Below, piece after piece: positions 17,195 to 24,436 of a DNA stretch of 64,000 nucleotides. The notes beneath the pieces are model-generated. The model made no database searches. It was not told the origin of the DNA and worked only from the letters and a program-made list of their open reading frames with translations. The DNA comes from Simiduia litorea (GTDB lineage Bacteria > Pseudomonadota > Gammaproteobacteria > Pseudomonadales > Cellvibrionaceae), in assembly GCF_042853465.1 (NCBI RefSeq), contig NZ_AP031497.1:620001-684000 (forward strand), read 5' to 3'. Every line of letters starts with the position of its first letter. The first letter of the stretch is position 1. Made by a program: the position numbers and the translations under genes.

Positions 17195-18331
17195 ATGGAT
17201 ACCGGTGGTAAACGTACTGAAATCGTCAATAAGCAACGCTGGGTTGTGAAAATTGGCAGCTCGCTGTTGACCAATAATGGCCAGGGTTTGGATAGACCGG
17301 CTATTGCGGGATGGGTTGAGCAGATGGGCCGTTTACGAGCGCAGGGTATTGAGCTTGTATTGGTATCTTCCGGTGCGGTTGCCGCCGGTATGCGGCGCTT
17401 AGGTTGGACTGCGCGGCCCCATGAGATGCATAAATTGCAGGCGGCAGCAGCTGTGGGGCAGATGACCCTTGTGCACAATTACGAAAAAGAATTTCTTAAG
17501 TACGACCTTCAGACTGCGCAAATTTTATTGGTGCACGACGATCTTGCTTCGCGCGAGCGCTATCTCAACGCCCGCTCTACCATCAACACTCTGATTGAAT
17601 TGGGTGTGGTGCCTGTTGTGAACGAAAATGACACGGTGGTCACCGAGGAGATTCGCTTCGGTGATAACGATACCTTGGGCGCCTTGGTGGCCAACTTAGT
17701 CGAAGCTGATGTATTAATTTTGCTCACCGATCAGGACGGCATGTTCGATGCGGATCCGCGTTCAAACCCGAATGCGAAAATGCTTGATCGTCTACCTGCG
17801 TCAGACGAGCGTTTAGATGCTATGGCTGGTGAGGGCGGTGCTCTCGGTCGCGGTGGTATGGTGACGAAGGTGCGAGCAGCAAGGTTGGCGGCGCGCTCGG
17901 GCACGCATACGGTTATTGTTGGTGGCCGCATCGATAATGTCATTGATCGGTTATCGAAGGGCGAGGAATTGGGTACCCTTTTGTTGGCCGATGAGGAGCC
18001 AAAGACCGCGCGTAAGAATTGGCTAGCCGGGCATTTGCAGACCTGTGGTGAGTACATTATTGATGACGGTGCGGCCCATAGTCTGCGCACTCAGGGCTCC
18101 AGTTTGCTGCCCGTGGGGGTCACAGGTGTGTTCGGTACGTTTAACCGGGGTGATATGGTTCTGTGTTTGGATTCAGAGGGTAACGAAGTGGCCCGTGGAC
18201 TGTCGAATTACAGTGCCCTCGACTCCCGTCGGATCGCAGGTTTACCTAGCGATGAGATTGAGGGTGTGCTGGGCTATGTGGATCAGGTGGAGCTTATTCA
18301 CCGCGATAACCTGGTGTTAAGTCTGATTTAA
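17195..18331 (+). CDS. proB: Glutamate 5-kinase
   Basis: 378 residues, usual for two-domain enzymes. The amino-acid kinase domain (1-260) starts WVVKIGSSLLTNNGQGLD, with VSSGAVAAGMRRLG, NENDTVVTEEIRFGDND and GRGGMVTKVRAA. A PUA domain follows at the C-terminus (about 280-378). It phosphorylates glutamate, the first and proline-inhibited step of proline synthesis. An AGGAG site stands before the ATG. Confidence 0.97.
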   Translation: MDTGGKRTEIVNKQRWVVKIGSSLLTNNGQGLDRPAIAGWVEQMGRLRAQGIELVLVSSGAVAAGMRRLGWTARPHEMHKLQAAAAVGQMTLVHNYEKEFLKYDLQTAQILLVHDDLASRERYLNARSTINTLIELGVVPVVNENDTVVTEEIRFGDNDTLGALVANLVEADVLILLTDQDGMFDADPRSNPNAKMLDRLPASDERLDAMAGEGGALGRGGMVTKVRAARLAARSGTHTVIVGGRIDNVIDRLSKGEELGTLLLADEEPKTARKNWLAGHLQTCGEYIIDDGAAHSLRTQGSSLLPVGVTGVFGTFNRGDMVLCLDSEGNEVARGLSNYSALDSRRIAGLPSDEIEGVLGYVDQVELIHRDNLVLSLI

Positions 18332-18357
18332 CGCTTAATGAGCCTGTCGTTTGTTCG

Positions 18358-18386
18358 AAAAAGCCTCCGAATTCGGGGGCTTTTTT
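18358..18386 (+). terminator. Terminator after proB
   Basis: AAAAAGCCTCCGA pairs with TCGGGGGCTTTTTT with a short AT loop and a clear T-run, 27 bases after the proB stop. Confidence 0.85.
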
Positions 18387-18450
18387 ATTGCCGAAGATAA
18401 GGCGGCACACGCTTAGCTGTTAGGCGGGTGGCTGCCCCCTGAGCGGACAT

Positions 18451-18478
18451 AAAAAAACCGGCGTGAGCCGGTTTTTTT
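18451..18478 (-). terminator. Terminator after rpsT
   Basis: ACCGGC pairs with GCCGGT around a GTGA loop, flanked by A7 and T7 runs. It lies 23 bases past the rpsT stop on the minus strand and can work both ways. Confidence 0.85.
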
Positions 18479-18501
18479 AGATCATCACAAAAACGGTCAA
18501 A

Positions 18502-18768
18502 TTAAGCAGCGAGTGCTTTGATTTGGGCGTTCAAGCGGCTCTTATGACGAGCTGCTTTGTTTTTGTGAATGATGCCCTTGTCCGCAATGCGGTCAAGAAC
18601 AGGTACAGCTGCGGCAAAAGCCGTGGTAGCTGCAGCGTGATCACCAGCTTTGATCGCTGAGAGCACTTTTTTCAAATATGTGCGCGTCATGGAGCGCAGG
18701 CTGGCGTTGTGCTTACGAGCCTTCTCGTTCTGACGAGCACGTTTTTTAGCTTGGGGTGAATTAGCCAC
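18502..18768 (-). CDS. rpsT: 30S ribosomal protein S20
   Basis: 88 residues from a GTG at 18766-18768 (the frame runs open to 18798). The chosen start gives MANSPQAKKRARQNEKARKH, matching the E. coli S20 start and length, and has AGGAGC seven bases ahead. A non-ATG start is a known feature of rpsT, whose product represses its own translation in E. coli. S20 binds 16S rRNA early in 30S assembly. It is a single-gene unit with its own promoter and terminator. Confidence 0.96.
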   Translation of the reverse strand: MANSPQAKKRARQNEKARKHNASLRSMTRTYLKKVLSAIKAGDHAAATTAFAAAVPVLDRIADKGIIHKNKAARHKSRLNAQIKALAA

Positions 18769-18812
18769 CGTATTGCTCCTGTGAATAACTTGGTACAAAT
18801 CTAGGACGCGAC

Positions 18813-18840
18813 ATTATGCGCATTTTCAAAACGATGTCAA
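18813..18840 (-). promoter_or_regulatory. Sigma-70 promoter of rpsT
   Basis: On the minus strand a perfect TTGACA (18835-18840) and CATAAT (18813-18818) are separated by 16 bases and followed by a GTCGCGTCC discriminator. It lies 45 bases before the GTG start. Confidence 0.8.
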
Positions 18841-18926
18841 CATTGATTTGGCCTTTGGCATTTTGATCAGCCCGGCACTAGGCTTAGTTGGGTGGGCAAT
18901 ATTAATTAGATGGGCGGTAGTTGTTG

Positions 18927-20156
18927 ATGGGCAAGCCTGGTATGCAGAAGATCCCTAAGCAAATGTTGCAGAAAGGGATGTTTATCGAGGAGTTTTGTGG
19001 CTCTTGGATGGAGCACCCCTTTTGGCGCAGCCGCTTCGTGCTTGCCTCGGATGACGACCTTGCGCGCATTTTACAAAGCTCAATCACGGAGCTGTGGATC
19101 GATCCCGCTAAAGGCTTGGGTTTGTCTGACGCAGAGGAGCGCGCACTGCCGGCGGTCGAAGAGCCAAATTTGGAGCAAATGGCGGCATCTGCAGCTAAGG
19201 CTAAGCCACAGCGGGTTTCAATGAGCGAGGAGTTGGCCCGCGCCGCTCAGATTTGTGATAGGGCGCGCACTGCTGTAGAGCAGATGTTTTCTGAGGCGCG
19301 TATGGGTAAGGCGGTGGACGCGGAGCACTGTAAGGCGATGGTAGAGGAGATTTCGACCTCAGTCAGCCGCAACCCCAGTGCTCTAATTAGTCTGGCGCGA
19401 TTGAAAACCGCAGATGAATACACCTATATGCACTCAGTTGCGGTGTGTGCGCTGATGATCGCCTTGGCGCGAGAGCTTGCCTTGTCCGAGGCTCAAGTCA
19501 AAGAGGCTGGTTTAGCAGGTCTGCTGCACGATATGGGCAAAGCGCTGATACCCATGTCGATTCTCAATAAGGCGGGCAAGCTCACAGATGAAGAGTTTGA
19601 TATCGTCAAGCAGCATCCTATGAAGGGATATGAATTATTGGTGGAAGCCGGTAATGCCGGCGAAGAGGTTATGGATGCCTGTTTGCATCATCACGAAAAG
19701 ACGGACGGTAGCGGCTATCCGCACAAGTTGCGCGACGTCGATATCAGTTTGATCGCTAAGATGACGGCCGTGTGCGATGTCTACGATGCCATCACCTCTA
19801 ATAGGCCCTATAAAAAAGGCTGGGACCCAGCCGAGTCGATAAAAAAGATGGCTGAGTGGAGTAAGGGGCACTTCGATGAAACGGTTTTTCAGGGTTTTGT
19901 TAAAAGCCTGGGTATTTACCCCGTTGGCTCTTTGGTTCGCCTGCAGTCTAATCGTCTGGCGATTGTCGTGGAGCAGAGTCCAGGCGCGCTATTGAAGCCC
20001 AAGGTGAAAGTGTTCTTTAGCGTGGCAAACAACACCCGTATTGCCCCTATCTTGCTCGATTTGGCTTCGAGTAAGGTGGATGAGAAAATTGTGGGCCGCG
20101 AGCCTACGGATAAGTGGGCCTTTAAGGATCTCGATGAGTTGTGGCAGGTTGAATAG
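18927..20156 (+). CDS. HD-GYP domain protein (predicted c-di-GMP phosphodiesterase)
   Basis: 409 residues from the ATG at 18927 (an upstream TTG at 18921 is in frame). The N-terminal DUF3391-like domain (1-80) has KQMLQKGMFIEEF and FWRSRFVLASDDDLARI. A helical linker follows, then the HD-GYP domain (about 155-330): HSVAVCALMIALA, LLHDMGKALIP, HHEKTDGSGYP and AVCDVYDAITSNRPYKKG. With the HD pair and the GYP motif intact, hydrolysis of cyclic di-GMP is likely. It sits between rpsT and murJ, where the Pseudomonas order has no such gene, and may tune motility or adhesion along with the pilus and polysaccharide genes. Confidence 0.92.
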   Translation: MGKPGMQKIPKQMLQKGMFIEEFCGSWMEHPFWRSRFVLASDDDLARILQSSITELWIDPAKGLGLSDAEERALPAVEEPNLEQMAASAAKAKPQRVSMSEELARAAQICDRARTAVEQMFSEARMGKAVDAEHCKAMVEEISTSVSRNPSALISLARLKTADEYTYMHSVAVCALMIALARELALSEAQVKEAGLAGLLHDMGKALIPMSILNKAGKLTDEEFDIVKQHPMKGYELLVEAGNAGEEVMDACLHHHEKTDGSGYPHKLRDVDISLIAKMTAVCDVYDAITSNRPYKKGWDPAESIKKMAEWSKGHFDETVFQGFVKSLGIYPVGSLVRLQSNRLAIVVEQSPGALLKPKVKVFFSVANNTRIAPILLDLASSKVDEKIVGREPTDKWAFKDLDELWQVE

Positions 20157-20455
20157 TGCTGCGCGCTGACAGGGTAAGGCAGAGGGGTTAGTGCCTGCTG
20201 CGACTTAGCCTGTGTCGTTAGTTAGTGTTTGCTAATGGTTTCTACTCGATTTTGGCTACTTTCGTCGCATGAATAATAAAATCTTGCTGGTGAGGTCTCT
20301 TTGCCGCTGACACCCGAGGTGGCTGTTTTTCTTGAGTTAATGCGTTCATAGCAAGGTTTTCTGGGGTGTGGGCTGCTTCCGTTTCTACGCTTGTGTATTG
20401 TCGCTGCCAATAAACCGGTAAACTCGCTGCCTTTAAATTAACGTAGACATGTTTT
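20157..20455 (+). other. Intergenic region before murJ
   Basis: About 300 bases between the HD-GYP gene and murJ. No ORF with family resemblance, no clear terminator and no RNA gene was seen. A murJ promoter must lie here but no hexamer pair stands out. Confidence 0.4.
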
Positions 20456-22048
20456 GTGAGTGACGCCCCCCTCAAACCTCCGGTCGGCCCCAAAGCTCAG
20501 CACGGCTTGCTGAGAGCTAGCAGTGTCGTGTCTTCGATGACGTTTATGTCGCGTATTTTGGGTTTGGTGCGCGATATCGTCTTTGCGCGCTTTATCGGTT
20601 CGGAAGCAGGTGCAGACGCCTTCTTTGTCGCGTTTAAAATTCCAAATTTCCTGCGCCGCTTGTTTGCCGAGGGGGCCTTTGCCCAAGCCTTTGTGCCGGT
20701 GCTCTCAGAATACCGGTCGAATGGCAGCCATGCGGCGGTGAAGGAGCTGGTCAACGCTGTAGCGGGCTGCCTAGGCTCAGCCTTGTTCGTACTGACGGTG
20801 CTCGCTTGCGTCGCGTCGCCAGTGGTGGCGTGGTTGTTTGCGCCAGGCTTCGCCGGTGACGCGGTGAAGTTTGCCTTGGTGAGCGATATGATTCGCATCA
20901 CCTTTCCTTATCTGATGTTAATTTCCCTCACAGGCTTCGCCGGCGCGATTTTAAATAGCTATGACCGGTTTGCGATTCCGGCGATTACCCCGGTATTTTT
21001 AAATATCACCTTAATCTTCGCGGCGTTGGTGGCGTCAGATTGGTTCGCTGTGCCAGTGATGGCCTTGGCTTGGGGGGTGTTTGTTGCCGGCTGTGTCCAA
21101 CTGATGTTCCAGCTACCTTTCTTGGTGCGTATGCATTTGCTGCCGGTGCCGAGCCTAAATTTTAGGCACCCAGGCGTAAAACGCGTGCTTACGTTGATGG
21201 TGCCGGCGCTGTTTGGTGTGTCGGTAAGCCAGATCAACCTGTTGCTTGATACGGTGTTGGCGTCCTTCCTGCCCACGGGATCTGTGTCTTGGCTGTATTA
21301 TTCCGATCGCCTAGCCGAGTTGCCGCTTGGGGTGTTTGGGGTCGCTATTGCCACTGTGATTTTGCCGAGCTTGTCCCGCCAGCATACTGGGGTAAATACC
21401 GAAAAGTTTTCCGCCACCCTGAATTGGTCGCTACGGATGGTGCTGCTAATTGCCTTGCCGTCGACGCTGGCGCTGTTGCTCTTGGCAAACCCTATTCTCA
21501 CCACATTGTTCATGTACGGTAAAACCACCGCCCAAGATATTGCTATGTCGACAGCGAGCTTGCAGGCCTATGCCGCCGGCTTGACGGCGTTTATGTTAAT
21601 CAAGGTCTTGGCGCCGGGGTTTTACGCACGCCAAGACATGAAGACGCCCGTTCGCATCGGTATTATCGCGATGGTGGCCAATATGGTGTTGAATTTGTTA
21701 TTTGTGGTGCCACTTTATCATTACTGTAATTTAGGCCATGTGGGGCTAGCATTAGCGACCTCCGTGTCGGCGCTGTTGAATGCATGGCTTTTATTCAAAG
21801 GCTTGCGTTCGAAGCAAGTACTTACTCTAGATGGCGAGTGGCTCAAGCACGGCGGGCGCATGTTGTTGGCGAATATGGCGATGGCAGCGGTGTTGTTAAC
21901 GGGCTTGGCCATGGCGCCGTCTTGGGCTGAATTGCCCTGGTTGATGCGGGCGCTGAATTTAACCTTGATTTGCTGTGCGGGGCTTTTCGCGTATATCGCG
22001 GTGTTGACGCTTGCAGGTTTGAGAATGAGACATTTAAAGAATCACTGA
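20456..22048 (+). CDS. murJ: Lipid II flippase
   Basis: 530 residues of the MVF/MATE-like MurJ family with about 14 membrane segments. The start SSMTFMSRILGLVRDIVFAR and the next stretch FFVAFKIPNFLRRLFAEGA carry the conserved arginines needed for lipid II transport; SWLYYSDRLAELPLGVFGVA is also diagnostic. A GTG start is used. It flips lipid-linked peptidoglycan precursor to the periplasm. It is followed by two small genes, then fklB and ribF; MurJ next to ribF-ileS is the usual gammaproteobacterial order. Confidence 0.96.
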   Translation: MSDAPLKPPVGPKAQHGLLRASSVVSSMTFMSRILGLVRDIVFARFIGSEAGADAFFVAFKIPNFLRRLFAEGAFAQAFVPVLSEYRSNGSHAAVKELVNAVAGCLGSALFVLTVLACVASPVVAWLFAPGFAGDAVKFALVSDMIRITFPYLMLISLTGFAGAILNSYDRFAIPAITPVFLNITLIFAALVASDWFAVPVMALAWGVFVAGCVQLMFQLPFLVRMHLLPVPSLNFRHPGVKRVLTLMVPALFGVSVSQINLLLDTVLASFLPTGSVSWLYYSDRLAELPLGVFGVAIATVILPSLSRQHTGVNTEKFSATLNWSLRMVLLIALPSTLALLLLANPILTTLFMYGKTTAQDIAMSTASLQAYAAGLTAFMLIKVLAPGFYARQDMKTPVRIGIIAMVANMVLNLLFVVPLYHYCNLGHVGLALATSVSALLNAWLLFKGLRSKQVLTLDGEWLKHGGRMLLANMAMAAVLLTGLAMAPSWAELPWLMRALNLTLICCAGLFAYIAVLTLAGLRMRHLKNH

Positions 22049-22058
22049 GGATTTGAGC

Positions 22059-22367
22059 ATGGCACAGCAAGATGATGCCTTTTGGGCGCTGGTGGAAAAG
22101 TTTATAGAGCAAGCTAACGATGCGCCCGAGACCTTGGGTTTAACTGAGGTGGGCGGTGCACTGCTGTGCGCGGCGGCAAGGTTTAACGCCTACGCACTGG
22201 CGGCCAGCTCGATAGATCGCAAGTCCTTCAAGGAGGACTTTGATCAGTCTTTGAGCGATTACAGTCAGCAGTTCAAGGCGTTGTTGGCTGAAGATCTTGC
22301 GGACTACGGTGAAAACTACAAGGTGCTGATCGGCAATAAAGACGAGGACGAGCAGGCCGATGCTTGA
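22059..22367 (+). CDS. DUF3144 family protein
   Basis: 102 residues from the ATG at 22059, which has TGAGG eight bases ahead; a TTG at 22053 is also in frame. Features FWALVEKFIEQAND and GGALLCAAARFNAYALAASS match the DUF3144 family of small soluble helical proteins of unknown role. The C-terminus is acidic. It follows murJ by 10 bases and overlaps the next gene by 8 bases. Confidence 0.8.
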   Translation: MAQQDDAFWALVEKFIEQANDAPETLGLTEVGGALLCAAARFNAYALAASSIDRKSFKEDFDQSLSDYSQQFKALLAEDLADYGENYKVLIGNKDEDEQADA

Positions 22368-22677
22368 ATTAACGGACCTCATTTTTATCTTCGGCATCTT
22401 TTGGTTCGGCTGGTATAGCCTACAAGTGGCGAGGTTGAAGGAGTTATCGGTAAAAGCAGTACATCGCCGCTGCGAAGAGCAAGGTGTTCAGCTGTTGGAT
22501 AGCACCGTTGTGCTGCACAAGCTCAGTGTGGCGCGCGATCCCAACGGCTGGGTGCGTATTCGGCGCATCTACAGCTTTGAATTTACCGCCACCGGCGAAG
22601 ATCGAAATAACGGTTTGGTTAGCGTGCTAGGTAATCGGCTCGAGGCCATAGAGTTAGCGCCTCATCGAATCCATTAG
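22360..22677 (+). CDS. DUF3301 family membrane-anchored protein
   Basis: 105 residues. One N-terminal membrane anchor (LTDLIFIFGIFWFGWYSL) is followed by a short basic cytosolic domain with RCEEQGVQLLDSTVVLHKL and RRIYSFEFTATGEDRNNG, the pattern of the DUF3301 family, which is conserved but uncharacterised in gammaproteobacteria. It overlaps the DUF3144 gene by 8 bases, so the two are probably co-translated. Confidence 0.8.
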   Translation: MLELTDLIFIFGIFWFGWYSLQVARLKELSVKAVHRRCEEQGVQLLDSTVVLHKLSVARDPNGWVRIRRIYSFEFTATGEDRNNGLVSVLGNRLEAIELAPHRIH

Positions 22678-22745
22678 ACCCGCTTCGCTGACATCTCGCC
22701 GGCGACATCTGATAGACTGTCGCCCTTTTGGATAATAGGTTTGTA

Positions 22746-23372
22746 ATGTCTGAGTCAAATAAGTTCAATAGTGTTGAATTGCAGGTGAGCTACGGGATTG
22801 GCCGCCAGATGGGAGAGCAGTTGATGTCCAATCCATTTGAAGGTTTATCGGCCGATGCCGTGGTTGAAGGCTTGGCGGATTTACTGGCTGGTAAGCACAG
22901 CCAAGTTAACGAGCAAAATTTGCAACAGGCATTTCAAGTGATCAGTGAGCGCATGCGTGCCAAGCAGGCTGAACAAGCCAAGGCGGCATCTGGCGCAGGT
23001 GAGGCTTATTTAGCGGAGAATGCTAAGCGCGATGGTGTTACCACGCTTGCTTCAGGCCTGCAGTACGAGGTGATTACCGAGGGCTCGGGCGCTAAACCAT
23101 CGGCCAGCGCCACTGTGCGTACCCACTACCATGGCACTTTGATCGACGGCACTGTGTTCGACAGCTCTTATGAGCGCGGCCAGCCAGCAGAATTCCCCGT
23201 TAACGGTGTGATTGCGGGCTGGACTGAAGCGTTGCAATTGATGCCTGTAGGTTCTAAGTGGAAGTTGCACATTCCTTACCAGCTGGCCTACGGCGAGCGC
23301 GGCGCGGGCGGGGCTATTGCACCATTTTCTGCGCTGGTATTTGATGTGGAGTTGATCGATATTATCGGTTAA
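22746..23372 (+). CDS. fklB: FKBP-type peptidyl-prolyl isomerase
   Basis: 208 residues from the ATG at 22746; an upstream TTG at 22728 lacks a ribosome site. The N-terminal dimerisation domain (VELQVSYGIGRQMGEQLMSN) is followed by the FKBP domain (about 110-208): VRTHYHGTLIDGTVFDSSYE, FPVNGVIAGWTEALQLMPVG and YGERGAGGAI. It closely follows E. coli FklB (206 aa). There is no signal peptide, so it is likely cytosolic. It isomerises Xaa-Pro bonds. Confidence 0.93.
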   Translation: MSESNKFNSVELQVSYGIGRQMGEQLMSNPFEGLSADAVVEGLADLLAGKHSQVNEQNLQQAFQVISERMRAKQAEQAKAASGAGEAYLAENAKRDGVTTLASGLQYEVITEGSGAKPSASATVRTHYHGTLIDGTVFDSSYERGQPAEFPVNGVIAGWTEALQLMPVGSKWKLHIPYQLAYGERGAGGAIAPFSALVFDVELIDIIG

Positions 23373-23451
23373 TCGCCGTCCTACTGGGGCGGCAGGTGCT
23401 CGGTGCTTTGGCCTGAGTTATACTGCTGCCTCGTTAAATCTGGGTTCTTAC

Positions 23452-24396
23452 GTGTCTCGTCAAGCCTTTGTTCATGGTCTGCATAATCTGCGCGATAGCC
23501 ATCGCGGCAGTGTGTTAACTATTGGCTCTTTCGATGGCGTGCACTTAGGGCATCAAAAGATGCTCAAGCAGTTGCGCGATAAGGCCCAGGCATTGGGGGT
23601 GCACTCCACTGCGATGACCTTTGAGCCGCAGCCCCATGAATATTTTTCGGGCGAGCGCGCACCGGCACGGCTGATGCGCTTGCGCGATAAAGTGACGGCC
23701 TTGTTTGAGCAGGGGGTCGATCAGGTATTTTGCTTGCCGTTTAATGCCCAGCTTCGCCATCTAACTGCCGCCCAGTTTGTGCAGCAGGTGCTAGTGAATG
23801 GGCTGGCGGTTAAGTACTTGGTCGTTGGTGATGATTTCCGCTTTGGCTGCGATAGAGCCGGAGACTTTAATTTTTTACTGGCCGCTGGCGCACAGTTTGA
23901 TTTTGGCGTTTGTAACACTAAAACGTTTAGTTTGGACGACACCCGAGTGAGCAGTACCCGTATTCGCGAAGTGTTAGAACAGGCTGATTTCGCTCAGGCA
24001 GAACAGTTGCTCGGTCGCCCTTACAGCATGACCGGCAAAGTAGTGCGTGGACAGCAGCTGGGCCGCACCATCGGCGTGCCGACGGCGAATGTGCACTTGC
24101 ACCGCTATCGCTCGCCACTCAACGGTGTGTTCACGGTGCGAGTTGTTGTTGACGGCGTGTGTTTTCAAGGTGTGGCTAACGTCGGTGTTCGACCGACGGT
24201 GCTGGATGGCGCCAAACCAATTTTAGAAGTTCACTTGTTTAATTTTGCTGAGGACATCTACGGCAAAAATATTCAGGTGATATTTTGCAGCAAGCTGCGC
24301 GAGGAGCAAAAGTTCGCTTCTATTGATGCGCTTGCCGCACAGCTCCAATCAGATATCGAAGCTGGAAAAACCTACTTTAGTAAAACAGTAGATTAA
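23452..24396 (+). CDS. ribF: Bifunctional riboflavin kinase / FAD synthetase
   Basis: 314 residues from a GTG start. The N-terminal nucleotidyltransferase half has TIGSFDGVHLGHQ and VGDDFRFGCDRAGD; the C-terminal kinase half has GRTIGVPTANVHLH and GVFTVRVVVDGVCFQGVANVG. It converts riboflavin to FMN and then FAD. It opens the ribF-ileS-lspA-fkpB-ispH operon. Confidence 0.97.
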   Translation: MSRQAFVHGLHNLRDSHRGSVLTIGSFDGVHLGHQKMLKQLRDKAQALGVHSTAMTFEPQPHEYFSGERAPARLMRLRDKVTALFEQGVDQVFCLPFNAQLRHLTAAQFVQQVLVNGLAVKYLVVGDDFRFGCDRAGDFNFLLAAGAQFDFGVCNTKTFSLDDTRVSSTRIREVLEQADFAQAEQLLGRPYSMTGKVVRGQQLGRTIGVPTANVHLHRYRSPLNGVFTVRVVVDGVCFQGVANVGVRPTVLDGAKPILEVHLFNFAEDIYGKNIQVIFCSKLREEQKFASIDALAAQLQSDIEAGKTYFSKTVD

Positions 24397-24436
24397 CTTT
24401 TTTGACAACCCTATAGAAACTATTGGCTTACAAACC

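Noticed and set aside
20242..20493. Minus-strand frames upstream of and overlapping murJ
   Set aside because: No ribosome site or family features; overlap the clear murJ start.
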